From Alphaproteobacteria bacterium (lineage in GTDB: Bacteria > Pseudomonadota > Alphaproteobacteria > Micropepsales > Micropepsaceae): a stretch of DNA of 62,869 nt. The position numbers were made by a program, and so were the translations under genes. The notes beneath the pieces were generated by a model. That model was not told the origin of the DNA. It ran no database searches and was given only the letters and a program-made list of their open reading frames with translations. Location: NCBI GenBank assembly GCA_017307355.1, contig JAFKFG010000032.1, positions 1 to 62,869 of the forward strand, in the 5' to 3' direction. This document shows, one piece after another, positions 50,716-60,056 of the stretch (positions are counted from its first letter, which is position 1; every line of letters begins with the position of its first letter).

Positions 50716-53103
50716 ATGCCGTCCCCGTTCCGCCGGATTGCCGCGATGTTCGCGGCCTTCATCTTTACGTCCATCTCCGCGCACGCCGAGGATGCCGTTG
50801 AGACCGTCACCGTCACCGGGGACCGCGCCCATCTGATCGAGACCAAGCCGAACGACACCGCGCTGGGCCTGGACAAGCCGTTGATCGAAACCCCGCGCGC
50901 CGTGACGGTGGTGAGCGACACCACGGTCGACCGCTATGGCGTGACCGGCATGGACACGCTGACGGCGATCACGCCGTCCGCCTACACCGCCAGCTTTTAC
51001 GGCGTGGAAGGCGCGGTCAATCTGCGCGGCACCTTGGCGGAATCCTATTTCCGCGGCTTCAAGCGCGCCGACAATCGCGGCACCTATTCCACGCCCTTGG
51101 GCGATGCGGCGCAGATCGAAATTCTGCGCGGGCCTCCTTCGGCCATTTATGGCCCCGGCAAGGTGGGCGGGTTGATCAACTTCGTGCCCAAAAGCGTGGC
51201 GGCGGCCGAGGACAGCATCGTCTCCGGTGAAGTGACGGCGAGTTACGGCAGCTATTCCAAGCGCAATCTCACGGGCCAGGTCGGGTTGCCGCTGGACCTG
51301 GGCGGCATCCGGGGCGGCGTGCATGCCTATGGCGAGCTGGACGATTCCTTCAGCTATTATCGCGGCATCCATCCCAGCCATCAGCTGGTGGAATTGTCCG
51401 GCGATTTCGAAACCGGCGCCTGGTCGCTGTCGTCGGATTACATGTATTACCATTCCAACGGCGATGTGCAGACGCCGGGCTGGAACCGGCTCACGCAGCA
51501 GCTGATCGACAACGGCACCTACATCACCGGGCGCAACACCTCGCTGAAGGATGCCGACGGCAATGGACGGCTCACCCTCAACGAGCTGGGCGGCAATCCC
51601 TATTTCTTCGATCCCAATTTCAAGCCGCTCTATATTGCCGTGCCCGGCTGCGGCGCCTGTGTCGACGCCACCCATATGCTCGACAGCGGCGTGGGCACCA
51701 CGCATCTGGATGGCCGCGCCGTCTATATCGCGCGGGGCGTGGATTTTTCCAGCACCGTCACCCATACTGGTTTTGTCGAGCTCTCCCGCGCCCTGGATGG
51801 CGGCGACCGCGTCCGGCTGCAAGGCTTTGTCGATACGCTGTCGAACGACCGGTTCGTTTCCTACGGCTTTCCCGGTTCCTATCGCACCCTGATCGGGGAG
51901 TTTCGGGCGCGCTATGATTTCGCCCGCGATTCCGGTGCCATCACCACTGAGAACATCGTGGGCGCTTCGTATCGCTATGTGCGCGCTACGGCCAAGGAGA
52001 GCTACAATAGCGGCGTGGTCGCGCTGGACCGGCGCGACATCAGCATGGGCGCCACGGCCAACGACATCGTCGACTCGCCGTTCAACATCGATCCGCCGGG
52101 CGCGGTGGGGCTGGGCTGGGAGAATGACGTGCGCAGCTCGACCGGCGATGCCGGCCTGTTCGTCACCTCCGACATCGCCTGGAACAAGCGCCTGGATCTG
52201 ATTCTGGGCGGCCGCTACGACGCCTATAATGTCCGCTCGGTGGACCGGGGCGTGATGGCGTTCGAGCCGCCGGATGCGCGCGCGGGCAAAGGCGCGCTCA
52301 CTTATTCGGCGAGCCTCAGCTACAAAACCGATTGGGGCCTGATCCCATACGTCACCAATGCCAAATCCTCGGCCATCGAGATCGGCCAGGCTTCCCAGGT
52401 GGCGACTTCGCTGCTGGCAAGCGATTCCTGGCTGTCGTCATCCTTCCTCAACGAAGCGGGCGTGAAATTCGCATTCCTGGATCAGCATCTGGTGGGATCG
52501 GTGGCCTGGTACCGGCAGGAGCGCACCCAGCTGGAGCAGGGCTTGGGCATCACCAATGTCCGGGGCACGCGTTCGGAAGGCGGCGAAGCGGAGATTCGCT
52601 ATGTGATGAACGACAATCTCAGCGCCACCTTGGCGGGCAGCCTGCAGCACACGATGGTGAAAGGCCCGGATCACAGCTTCGCGTACATTCCCGCCCGCAA
52701 CGCCGGCGTGTCGCCCGTGAACGGCTTTGGCGGCAGCTATGCCACCTTCGATTTCTCGAGCCTGCCCGGCAAAGGCGGCAATTACGAATATACGCTGATC
52801 CCGCATGCGGTGATCAGCCCGTATCTGACCTACACCGGCGACGAGCAGAATTGGGGCGCGACCTTCGGGGGAACCTATGTCTCGCAAACGACGCAGACCG
52901 TGCCGCAGCCGATCACCTTCCCGTCTTACGTCACGCTGAACATGTCGGCGTTTCTGAAGATGGGGCTGTGGGAGGCGGACGTGAATGTGAACAATCTGGC
53001 CGATGCGCGCTATTTCACGCCCGACGCCGATACCTATGCCAATCTGGGAGCGCTGCCCGGCATGGGGCGCACCTGGCGGATTACGCTGAAACGGGCATTT
53101 TGA
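50716..53103 (+). CDS. TonB-dependent outer-membrane receptor
   Basis: A 795-residue receptor: signal peptide (about 1-23, ISAHA), TonB-box-like VETVTVTG, a plug domain (about 45-160, with DAAQIEILRGPPSAIYGPGKVGGLINFVPK quoted by its core ILRGPPSAIYGPG), then a 22-strand barrel ending ..WRITLKRAF with the C-terminal Phe. A paired Cys loop (CGACVD) lies in an outer loop. It resembles FhuA/FepA-like siderophore receptors, but its place after the RutA/RutB-like genes suggests uptake of their substrate. It needs TonB-ExbBD, encoded at 29351-31845. Its 3' end overlaps that of the tetR gene by 23 bp. Confidence 0.92.
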   Translation: MPSPFRRIAAMFAAFIFTSISAHAEDAVETVTVTGDRAHLIETKPNDTALGLDKPLIETPRAVTVVSDTTVDRYGVTGMDTLTAITPSAYTASFYGVEGAVNLRGTLAESYFRGFKRADNRGTYSTPLGDAAQIEILRGPPSAIYGPGKVGGLINFVPKSVAAAEDSIVSGEVTASYGSYSKRNLTGQVGLPLDLGGIRGGVHAYGELDDSFSYYRGIHPSHQLVELSGDFETGAWSLSSDYMYYHSNGDVQTPGWNRLTQQLIDNGTYITGRNTSLKDADGNGRLTLNELGGNPYFFDPNFKPLYIAVPGCGACVDATHMLDSGVGTTHLDGRAVYIARGVDFSSTVTHTGFVELSRALDGGDRVRLQGFVDTLSNDRFVSYGFPGSYRTLIGEFRARYDFARDSGAITTENIVGASYRYVRATAKESYNSGVVALDRRDISMGATANDIVDSPFNIDPPGAVGLGWENDVRSSTGDAGLFVTSDIAWNKRLDLILGGRYDAYNVRSVDRGVMAFEPPDARAGKGALTYSASLSYKTDWGLIPYVTNAKSSAIEIGQASQVATSLLASDSWLSSSFLNEAGVKFAFLDQHLVGSVAWYRQERTQLEQGLGITNVRGTRSEGGEAEIRYVMNDNLSATLAGSLQHTMVKGPDHSFAYIPARNAGVSPVNGFGGSYATFDFSSLPGKGGNYEYTLIPHAVISPYLTYTGDEQNWGATFGGTYVSQTTQTVPQPITFPSYVTLNMSAFLKMGLWEADVNVNNLADARYFTPDADTYANLGALPGMGRTWRITLKRAF

Positions 53104-53695
53104 CCGCGTAAGCGCCCCGAAGCACGCGCCGCACTTCGTCCAGCAGCTTGAACAGGTCGATATCGCCGTAAAGCTTGCCCGACAGGTGCAGCACCACCAC
53201 GCCATGCAGGCCGGCCCAGAGCACATGGCCGATCAGTTCGGGGTCGCCCTGGAAATAGCCATCCTTCACCATCATGCGGACATGGGTGGTCATGGTGGCC
53301 TTGGCCCGGGCCGCGGCGGCGGCCAGTTCGGGGACCGGCGTGCCCTTGGGCTCGTTGAAATCGAAGATCAGCCGGAAGCAGGTCTGCTCCTCCAGCGCGA
53401 AGCGGATATAGGCCTTGCCCACCGCCATGCTTTTTTCCGGCGGGGTGTCGGCGCTCTCGATGGCGCGCTCCAGCTGGTCGGCGAAGCGGTTGAAGGCCCG
53501 CGCCCGGATGGCGGACAGGATCTCGTCCTTGTCCTTGAAATAGCGGTAGGGCGTCATGGCGCTGACGCCCAGCTCGGACGCCAGCAGGCGCATGTTGAAA
53601 TTCTCGGGGCCCCGCTCGACGTAAATCTGCGTGGCGAGCTCGCAAAGCCGCTCCCGAAAGTTTGCGATGTCGGATTCCGTGAGTACGCGTGGCAC
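53081..53695 (-). CDS. TetR-family transcriptional regulator
   Basis: A 204-residue TetR-type repressor. The N-terminal helix-turn-helix (about 12-60) includes NMRLLASELGVSAMTPYRYFKDKDEIL, quoted here by LASELGVS and YRYFKDKDE. The C-terminal domain, probably ligand-binding, has TetR_C-like helices (YIRFALEEQTCFRLIFDF). It is convergent with the TonB receptor gene, overlapping it by 23 bp, and divergent from the acid-phosphatase-like gene. An inverted repeat (53706-53729) just upstream is a likely autoregulatory operator. Confidence 0.88.
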   Translation of the reverse strand: MPRVLTESDIANFRERLCELATQIYVERGPENFNMRLLASELGVSAMTPYRYFKDKDEILSAIRARAFNRFADQLERAIESADTPPEKSMAVGKAYIRFALEEQTCFRLIFDFNEPKGTPVPELAAAAARAKATMTTHVRMMVKDGYFQGDPELIGHVLWAGLHGVVVLHLSGKLYGDIDLFKLLDEVRRVLRGAYAVKMPVSA

Positions 53696-53705
53696 GAATG
53701 ATTTT

Positions 53706-53729
53706 CCTTTGTACCCCTTGTGACAAAGG
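53706..53729. promoter_or_regulatory. Candidate TetR operator
   Basis: CCTTTGT (53706-53712) and ACAAAGG (53723-53729) form a perfect 7-bp inverted repeat with a 10-bp centre, 11 bp from the tetR start. A second imperfect palindrome, TTATACAGTGTAA, lies about 20 bp further. The region is AT-rich, as expected of a promoter. Confidence 0.5.
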
Positions 53730-53821
53730 TTTTTAATTTACGCTATCTTTATACAGTGTAAGTAATATACCGAATGTCATATCAAGGAGACATTGTGCAT
53801 ATGCCTTAAAAAGGGGGCCGG

Positions 53822-55093
53822 GTGAGAAATTTCACATTTATAGCGATTTTCCTGGGCATCGCGTTGCCGGCGCAGGCGCAGACCGAGATTTCGGCCCAGG
53901 CCTGGGTGCAGGCGGTTGCCGGTGGCGGCTATGAAGCCCGCAATATTACCGCCGACCAAACCTGCCCGGTCTTGAACAGTGACAAGGGTGATGTGGCGAT
54001 GACGGTCCGCGCCCCGGAAAACGGCGCCTTTCCCTTGACCTGTGCGGCGCCCGTCCCCGCCGGCGCTGCCAGCGCCTCCATCAATGGCAAGGCCGTGCCG
54101 CTGCCGGTTCCCATGCCCAATCGCATCCTGGTTGTGGGCGACACGGGTTGCCGCATCAAAGGCGGCGCGCTTCAAGCCTGCAACGATCCGGCGGCCTGGC
54201 CTTTTCCCATGCTGGCGGCGGCGGCGGCGCAGCTCAAGCCGGACCTGGTGGTCCATGTCGGCGACTATCTCTACCGCGAAGAGCCATGCCCGCCGGGCAA
54301 CAAGGGGTGCGAAGGCTCGCCCTCCGGCGACAATTGGCCCAGCTGGAACGCGGACTTCTTCGCGCCCGCCGCGCCTCTGCTCACGGCCGCGCCCTGGGTG
54401 ATCCTGCGCGGCAATCATGAGGATTGTCAGCGGGCCGGGCTGGGGTTCCTCAGGCTGCTGGGATCGGATGCCTTCGATCCCGCCGCGGCCTGCAATCCGC
54501 ATCTGGCGCCTTTGCTGGTGCCGCTGGGCGGGCTGACCCTGGCGGCGATGGACAATGCCGATGCGCCGGACACCAGCATCAACGACAAGCTGGTCCCTCT
54601 TTATGAAAAAGAGTTCCAGGATCTGGCCGCCGTTCCCGCGCCCGTTTGGTATGTGGGGCATCGCCCGATCTGGGCGGCGATCTCCGGACCGCTGAACATT
54701 CCCATCGGCGGCAATGCCACCATCATCGCGGCGGCCAGCAAGACGCCGTTGCCGCCGAATATCGCGCTGATGCTGTCGGGGCATATCCATACCTTCGAGG
54801 CGATCAATTATGACGGCGCGGTGCCGCCGCAGATCGTGGCCGGCAATGGCGGCGACAATCTCGACATCACGCCGGCGAATTTGAAAGGCGCGATCTTCCA
54901 AGGAAGCTCCGGCGTCAGCGTCAAGGACGGCTTGTCGGTTGGCGGGTTCGGCTTTCTGATGATGACGCGGCGGGACACCGACTGGGCGATCGATTTGTAC
55001 GATTCCGCCGGACGGCGGAAAGGGCAATGCGTGTTCATGCCGGGCAGCGATGGTACTGTCGGCCGGGTGGATTGTCCGGACTTTAAACCGTGA
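53822..55093 (+). CDS. Exported metallophosphoesterase, purple-acid-phosphatase-like
   Basis: A 423-residue periplasmic phosphatase. Signal peptide about 1-19 (ALPAQAQ). Metal-binding blocks: VVGDTGCR (about 104-111), HVGDYLYRE, LRGNHEDC and LSGHIHTFE, plus a VGHRPIW His. The four-block layout fits calcineurin-like/acid phosphatases. The GTG at 53822 is preceded by a G-rich Shine-Dalgarno (GGGGG). It runs divergently from tetR and could share that promoter region. Probable role: phosphate release from organic esters outside the cytoplasm. Confidence 0.82.
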   Translation: MRNFTFIAIFLGIALPAQAQTEISAQAWVQAVAGGGYEARNITADQTCPVLNSDKGDVAMTVRAPENGAFPLTCAAPVPAGAASASINGKAVPLPVPMPNRILVVGDTGCRIKGGALQACNDPAAWPFPMLAAAAAQLKPDLVVHVGDYLYREEPCPPGNKGCEGSPSGDNWPSWNADFFAPAAPLLTAAPWVILRGNHEDCQRAGLGFLRLLGSDAFDPAAACNPHLAPLLVPLGGLTLAAMDNADAPDTSINDKLVPLYEKEFQDLAAVPAPVWYVGHRPIWAAISGPLNIPIGGNATIIAAASKTPLPPNIALMLSGHIHTFEAINYDGAVPPQIVAGNGGDNLDITPANLKGAIFQGSSGVSVKDGLSVGGFGFLMMTRRDTDWAIDLYDSAGRRKGQCVFMPGSDGTVGRVDCPDFKP

Positions 55094-55108
55094 TCTCGAA
55101 ACCTTGAT

Positions 55109-56410
55109 CTAGTCGATCTTCGTCGTTGCCTTGGTGGCGTCGCCGTCCAGCAAGCTCAACATCGCCTGGGTCGGATAAGCGTCGGCGACCAGCCCGCGCG
55201 ATGCCTGATATTGGCGCAAGGCCTCGCGGGTCTTGCGGCCCAAAAGGCCATCCAGTTCGCCCGCATCATATCCCAATGCGGCAAGATCGGTCTGAAAGCG
55301 CAAACGCTCAGCGCGGGACAAAGGCTTTTCGCTGCGTGGCCAGGGCGCTTGAATGCCCGGGCGATCCATCGCGCGATCCGCCAGCATTCCCACCGCCAGG
55401 GCATAGCTGGCGGCATTGTTGTATTTCATGATCATGCGGAAATTGTTCATCGTCAGCAGCGCCGGCCCGTTGGCCCCCGCCGGCAAATAGAGCGCCGCCA
55501 TGTCGTCGCCAGCGGGCAGGGCGCCGCCGGAAAAAAGCGTCACGCCTCGCGCCGACCATTCGGACAAGGGCTTGAGCGTGCCCAGATCGGCATCCTGATA
55601 GGCGAAATCCTTGGGCAGGCTGACTTCATAGACCCAGGGTTTTCCGGCCTGCCAGCCTTCGCGCTGAAACAATTGCGCAGCGGAGGCCAGCGCATCGGCG
55701 GTGGAATGCCAAAGATCGATTTTCCCGTCGCCATCGCCATCGGTGGCATATTTGAAGAAGGTCGAGGGAATGAATTGCGTCTGCCCGAACGCGCCCGCCC
55801 AGGACGACACCATCTCGGCGGGCACATAATCGTTCTGCTGCAGCAGGAGCAGGGCGTTGATCAATTCCCGCCGCGCGAAGCCTTGGCGGGGCCCGTCATA
55901 GGCCTGGGTGGCCAGTGCCGCGAAAAGATTATAGCTGCCCAGGTTGCGGCCATAATTGGTTTCCATGCCCCAGATGGCGACCAAAATTTCCCGGGGCACG
56001 CCCGTGCGGGTTTCGATATTGGCCAGAAGGGCCGCATTCTGGCTCAGCAGCGATTTGGCGTCATTGACCCGCCGCGGCGACACCGCGCTGTCCAGATAGG
56101 CCCAGACCGGCCGCACGAATTCCGGCTGCTCGGCGATGATGGTGTTGATGGTGGTGATGGGGGCGATGCCGGTCATCGCCTTGGCGTAGGTCTGTGCCGT
56201 CACCCCGCGGGCGAGAGCGGTGGCCTGGAAATCCCGGACAAAGGCCTGAAACTTTTCATCGCCGCCGGCCACGGGCACCGGGGCGGGGGCCGGGGCCTGG
56301 GCGGCCGGGCTGGGCGGGGGCACCGGGGCGGGGGCGGGCCGGGGCTTGGTGGCGCAGGCCGCCAGGGCCAGGAGGCTGAGGGCGGCGAAAAGGCGGGCGA
56401 AACGGCGCAT
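55109..56410 (-). CDS. Lytic murein transglycosylase (MltB family) with peptidoglycan-binding domain
   Basis: A 433-residue lipoprotein: signal peptide with lipobox LAAC (about Cys18), a Pro/Ala linker, an SLT-2/MltB domain (about 50-340) and a C-terminal PG-binding_1 domain ([27 protein letters not shown], quoted by GYDAGELDG and ALRQYQ). The catalytic Glu is in [39 protein letters not shown] is a family signature. It cleaves peptidoglycan forming 1,6-anhydro-MurNAc. ATG 56410 places the lipobox correctly; the extra upstream frame has no match. Confidence 0.9.
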   Translation of the reverse strand: MRRFARLFAALSLLALAACATKPRPAPAPVPPPSPAAQAPAPAPVPVAGGDEKFQAFVRDFQATALARGVTAQTYAKAMTGIAPITTINTIIAEQPEFVRPVWAYLDSAVSPRRVNDAKSLLSQNAALLANIETRTGVPREILVAIWGMETNYGRNLGSYNLFAALATQAYDGPRQGFARRELINALLLLQQNDYVPAEMVSSWAGAFGQTQFIPSTFFKYATDGDGDGKIDLWHSTADALASAAQLFQREGWQAGKPWVYEVSLPKDFAYQDADLGTLKPLSEWSARGVTLFSGGALPAGDDMAALYLPAGANGPALLTMNNFRMIMKYNNAASYALAVGMLADRAMDRPGIQAPWPRSEKPLSRAERLRFQTDLAALGYDAGELDGLLGRKTREALRQYQASRGLVADAYPTQAMLSLLDGDATKATTKID

Positions 56411-56552
56411 CCCCTCTTTTAACACCAATTTTGGCGATTTTTGGCGGAAATCCGGGCTTTTTCCACGGTTGACAGGGTTTCCTCGCACGAATAGCTTCCG
56501 CGCCTCTTTGCGGGTGGCCGATGCTGCCTGGTCGACGTCAAAAGGCAGTGTC

Positions 56553-56678
56553 ATGAAGGTTCGCAATTCCCTCCGGTCGCTCAAGAAGCGTGACAAGGAC
56601 TGCCGCGTCATCCGCCGCAAGGGCCGGGTTTATGTGATCAACAAGAAGAACCCGCGCTTCAAGGCTCGCCAGGGCTAA
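56553..56678 (+). CDS. rpmJ: 50S ribosomal protein L36 (zinc-free, YkgO-type)
   Basis: A 41-residue protein, [20 protein letters not shown] then [21 protein letters not shown]. It keeps one Cys only, so it is the zinc-independent form common in alphaproteobacteria. L36 completes the large subunit near the GTPase-associated region. It is divergent from the transglycosylase and has its own upstream space (56411-56552). Confidence 0.96.
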   Translation: MKVRNSLRSLKKRDKDCRVIRRKGRVYVINKKNPRFKARQG

Positions 56679-56724
56679 ACCCATTTAATGACATTTGGGC
56701 TCGGGGAAGACTAAACTTTTCCCC

Positions 56725-57270
56725 ATGCGAAAACGCGCCCTGATCGCCGCACTGTTGCTGCTGGCGCCGTCCATCGGCTTCGCCGCGGCGCCGAGCGAAG
56801 AAGACAAGCTGTTCGCCGAGCTGAAAAAGGCGGATTCCACCGAAGCCGCCAAGCCCATCGAAGACAAGCTGACCCAGCTCTTCCGCGCGTCGGGCAGCCC
56901 CAGTGTCGATCTGTTGATGACGCGGGCGGGCTCGGCGCTGGGCCAGGCCGACCATGCCACCGCGCGCACTTTGATCGATTCGGTCACCCAGGCCGCGCCC
57001 GGCTATGCCGAAGGCTGGCGGATGCGGGCGAGGATGCAGCAAGCAGGCGGCGATGACGCGGGCGCGATGATCTCGCTGCAGAAAGCGATCGCGGCCAATC
57101 CCCGGCATTTCGCCGCGATGGCCGAGCTGGGCGAGATGCTGGAAGATTATGGCGACAAACCCGGCGCCTTGAAACTTTACCGCCGCGTGCTGGCGCTGGA
57201 TCCGCAGATGCACCTCGCCGCCGAACGCGCGAAGGCGCTTGAGAAGGCGGTCGAAGGCCAGGGAATCTAG
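56725..57270 (+). CDS. Exported TPR protein
   Basis: A 181-residue protein with a signal peptide (about 1-21, APSIGFAAA) and tetratricopeptide repeats (WRMRARMQQAGGDDAGAMISLQKAIAANP and LGEMLEDYGDKPGALKLYRRVLALDP, both longer in full). It likely acts as a periplasmic scaffold. The partner is unknown. The ATG at 56725 directly precedes the signal peptide. A family-2 repeat follows, then the convergent pyruvate kinase gene. Confidence 0.85.
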   Translation: MRKRALIAALLLLAPSIGFAAAPSEEDKLFAELKKADSTEAAKPIEDKLTQLFRASGSPSVDLLMTRAGSALGQADHATARTLIDSVTQAAPGYAEGWRMRARMQQAGGDDAGAMISLQKAIAANPRHFAAMAELGEMLEDYGDKPGALKLYRRVLALDPQMHLAAERAKALEKAVEGQGI

Positions 57271-57297
57271 ATCCGAAACCTTGTCGAAGCGCACACA

Positions 57298-57383
57298 GGC
57301 CCGCCTCCCCCGCGTGCGCGTTAGCGCACTGGCGGGGGAGGTGGCCGTAGCAGCGCTTGCGATGCGAAGGCCGGAGGGGGAAA
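57298..57383 (+). repeat. Intergenic palindromic repeat, family 2, copy B
   Basis: Matches 21808-21893: GGCCCGCCTCCCCCGCGTGC.., GCGCAC-TGGCGGGGGAGG, then GGCCGTAGCAGCGCTTGCGATGCGAAGGCC, ending GGAGGGGGAAA. It lies 4 bp before the pyk stop (on the opposite strand), as copy A lies before the pentapeptide gene stop. Confidence 0.75.
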
Positions 57384-57387
57384 TGAA

Positions 57388-58809
57388 TTATCTGGTGCCC
57401 AACATTGCCACTCGTAACATGTTGGTCGTGCCGGTAACGCCCAGCGGCACGCCGCCGGTGATCACCACCCGCTCGCCCGATTGCGCGAAGCCTTCGCGCT
57501 CGGCGAAGGCGGTGGCCTGATCGACCATCTCGTCCAGGTTGGACGCTTCGTCTGATGTCAGACAGTGCAGCCCCCAAACCAGCGCCAGGCGCCGCGCCGT
57601 GTCGATGCTGGGGGTGATGGCGACGATGGGTGCGCGGCTGCGTTCGCGCGCGGCCCTGAGCGCGGTCGATCCGGATTTGGTCCAGCAGATGATCGCCTTG
57701 GCGTTGATGGTCTGGGTGACTTCATGCACCGCCGCCATGATCGCGTCGGGCGTGGTGGCTTCGGGCGGATTGCGCTGGGCGTCGATCATGCTCTGATAAA
57801 GAACATCGGACTCAACCTTGCGGGCGATGCGGTCCATCACCGTCACGGATTCGACCGGATGGGCGCCCGCCGCGGATTCCGCCGATAGCATCACCGCATC
57901 GGCGCCGTCATAGACGGCGGTGGCGACGTCCGACACTTCGGCCCGGGTGGGCGTCGATGACTGGATCATGGATTCCAGCATCTGGGTCGCCACCACCACC
58001 GGCTTGCCCGCCTTGCGCGCGGCGCGGGTGATCTGTTTCTGCACGCCGGGCACCGATTCCAGCGGCAATTCCACGCCCAGATCGCCTCTGGCCACCATCA
58101 AGGCGTCGGACAATTCCAGGATGCGGTCGAGGCACGTAAGCGCCTTGGGCTTTTCGATCTTGGCCAGCACGCCGGCCCGGCCCGCCACGATCTTCTTCAC
58201 TTCAGCGATGTCTTCGGGCCGCTGGACGAAGGAGAGCGCCACCCAATCCACGCCCAGTTCCATTGCCGCGTCCAGGTCGTTGCGGTCCTTGGGCGTGATC
58301 GCGGACATGGGCAGCAAGGTGTCGGGCATATTGACGCCCTTGCGGTCCTTGATCTCGCCGCCCACCACCACTTCGGCATCGGCATAGGTGTCGGCGCGTT
58401 TCAGCAGGCGCAACCGCACTTTGCCGTCGTCGATCAGAAGCGCGTGCTTCTGCTTGATCGCCTGGAAGATTTCGGGATGGGGAATGGGAATTTGATTCAC
58501 ATCGTTGCTGGTTTCGCCCAGCACCAGCCTGATCCGTTCGCCTTCTTCCAACTTGCGCGGCCCGCCCGTCAGCGTGCCCAGCCGGATCTTGGGGCCTTGC
58601 AGATCGACCAGGATGCCGATGGGCCGGCCCTTGGCTTCGCCCAGCGCCCGCAGGTCGCCATGCATGCGCTTCAGAAGCTCGTGCGGTGTATGGCTCATAT
58701 TGATGCGGAAGACATCGGCGCCGGCATCGAACAGGGCCGCCATAATCTCCGGCGTGTTGGAGGCCGGCCCCAGGGTCGCCACGATCTTGGTCTTGCGCTG
58801 GCGTCTCAT
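57388..58809 (-). CDS. pyk: Pyruvate kinase
   Basis: A 473-residue enzyme of normal length: KIVATLGPASNTPEIM, FRINMSH, GPKIRLG, the K+/Mg2+ site with KIEKPKAL and ARGDLGVELPLE, MLESMIQSSTPTRAEVSDVATAVYDGADAVMLS (quoted by MLESMI and ADAVMLS), and a C-terminal allosteric domain. It converts phosphoenolpyruvate and ADP to pyruvate and ATP at the end of glycolysis. ATG 58809 has AAAGGTG upstream. The DUF1036 gene lies 22 bp upstream on the same strand. Confidence 0.96.
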   Translation of the reverse strand: MRRQRKTKIVATLGPASNTPEIMAALFDAGADVFRINMSHTPHELLKRMHGDLRALGEAKGRPIGILVDLQGPKIRLGTLTGGPRKLEEGERIRLVLGETSNDVNQIPIPHPEIFQAIKQKHALLIDDGKVRLRLLKRADTYADAEVVVGGEIKDRKGVNMPDTLLPMSAITPKDRNDLDAAMELGVDWVALSFVQRPEDIAEVKKIVAGRAGVLAKIEKPKALTCLDRILELSDALMVARGDLGVELPLESVPGVQKQITRAARKAGKPVVVATQMLESMIQSSTPTRAEVSDVATAVYDGADAVMLSAESAAGAHPVESVTVMDRIARKVESDVLYQSMIDAQRNPPEATTPDAIMAAVHEVTQTINAKAIICWTKSGSTALRAARERSRAPIVAITPSIDTARRLALVWGLHCLTSDEASNLDEMVDQATAFAEREGFAQSGERVVITGGVPLGVTGTTNMLRVAMLGTR

Positions 58810-58831
58810 AGGCACCTTTCCCGCGGCAAGT

Positions 58832-59248
58832 TCAGTTGGACAATGTCTGCGTCCATTCCGGCGATTTGCCGGTATCGACTTCGAAGAAGCCGCGCTGATC
58901 GAAGCCGCGCACCGTACAATCGTTCCGCCCGGGCGCCAGGAATTTGCTCCCCGGCGTGACGCAGAAGCGGGTCTTGCCTTCCCAGCTGCCGCCGGCGCCG
59001 TCCGTGGCATAGAGATAATAATAACGCGCCTGCAGCGGTCCGTTCAAAAGCCGGGCACAGGTTTTGGGCGCGATGGTCCACCAGCCCTGGCTGGTCCAAT
59101 GGGTGCCGTCGAAACGGCCCAGCGCCACGCGCGTGGCGATATCGCTCTTGTTGCAGACATTGAAGGCAGCCTGGGCCGGCGGCGCGGCCAAAAGCGCGGC
59201 CGGCACCGACAGGATGGCCAGGAGCAGCATGCGGCGCATGACGCTCAT
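58832..59248 (-). CDS. DUF1036 family exported protein
   Basis: A 138-residue protein with a signal peptide (LLAAPPAQA) and the DUF1036 core: FNVCNKSDIATRVALGRFD, WTSQGWWTIAPKTCARLL, RYYYLYATD and FCV..CTVRGF. Function unknown; Cys pairs suggest disulfides in the periplasm. The start is uncertain: ATG 59248 is preferred, with 59239 and 59275 as alternatives. It sits directly upstream of pyk, a pairing I recall from other alphaproteobacteria. Confidence 0.75.
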   Translation of the reverse strand: MSVMRRMLLLAILSVPAALLAAPPAQAAFNVCNKSDIATRVALGRFDGTHWTSQGWWTIAPKTCARLLNGPLQARYYYLYATDGAGGSWEGKTRFCVTPGSKFLAPGRNDCTVRGFDQRGFFEVDTGKSPEWTQTLSN

Positions 59249-59321
59249 TTGGTTGAGCGGGGCCGTCCGCGTCAAGGGTGCGCTTGCGGAGGAGGGTTCC
59301 GGCTTTTAAAAATCGCCGATC

Positions 59322-60056
59322 ATGGATGCGCCCTTCACGCTGATCCCGCCCGCGCCGGGCGGGACAAGCAAGCTGCTTTTTCTGTGCGATCATGCATCGA
59401 ACAGCGTGCCGCCGGATTATGACGCTTTGGGCCTGCCCGCGCCCTTGTTCGAAACCCATATCGCCTACGACATCGGCGCGGCCTTCGTGACCGGAGCCTT
59501 GGCCCGGGCTTATGGCGCGCCCGCATTGCTGGGAACCCAATCGCGGCTGGTGATCGACCTCAATCGCGGCGCCGACGATCCCACCCTGGTGATGAAATTG
59601 TCGGACGGCAGCATCGTTCCGGGCAACCGCAATGCCGATGCGGCGGAAGTGGCGCGGCGGCTTCAGCGCTTTCACGCGCCTTATCACGCCGCGATCCGCC
59701 AGCAGATTGCCGCGATCGGGCCCGGCGCGATTTTGATCTCCATCCACTCCTTCACCCCGGCCTGGAAAGGCGTGAAGCGGCCCTGGGAGATGGGCGTACT
59801 CTATGGCCGCGACGGGCGTCTGGCGCGGCCCTTGATGAAGCATCTGGCGGAAGCGGGTTTTCGCGTGGGCGACAATGAGCCTTATACAGGCGCCCTGGAA
59901 GGCGATACCTTGGACACGCATGGCACCAAGACCGGCCATGCCAATGTGCTGATCGAGATGCGGCAGGATTTTCTGGAGAGCCGGCAGAAGGCCGAAACTT
60001 TCGCCAGCCGCCTGAAGCCCATTCTGGATGCCGCGCTGGCGGATATGGAGCGATAG
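59322..60056 (+). CDS. N-formylglutamate amidohydrolase-like protein (short form)
   Basis: A 244-residue FGase-family hydrolase: LLFLCDHASNSVPPDY, VIDLNRGADDP, ISIHSFTPAWKGVKRPWEMGVLY and IEMRQDFL carry the conserved metal and substrate residues. It belongs to a branch shorter than the 312-residue paralogue at 40510-41448 and is probably a zinc hydrolase of unknown substrate. The downstream DUF1244 gene starts right after its TAG, so the pair forms an operon. Confidence 0.83.
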   Translation: MDAPFTLIPPAPGGTSKLLFLCDHASNSVPPDYDALGLPAPLFETHIAYDIGAAFVTGALARAYGAPALLGTQSRLVIDLNRGADDPTLVMKLSDGSIVPGNRNADAAEVARRLQRFHAPYHAAIRQQIAAIGPGAILISIHSFTPAWKGVKRPWEMGVLYGRDGRLARPLMKHLAEAGFRVGDNEPYTGALEGDTLDTHGTKTGHANVLIEMRQDFLESRQKAETFASRLKPILDAALADMER

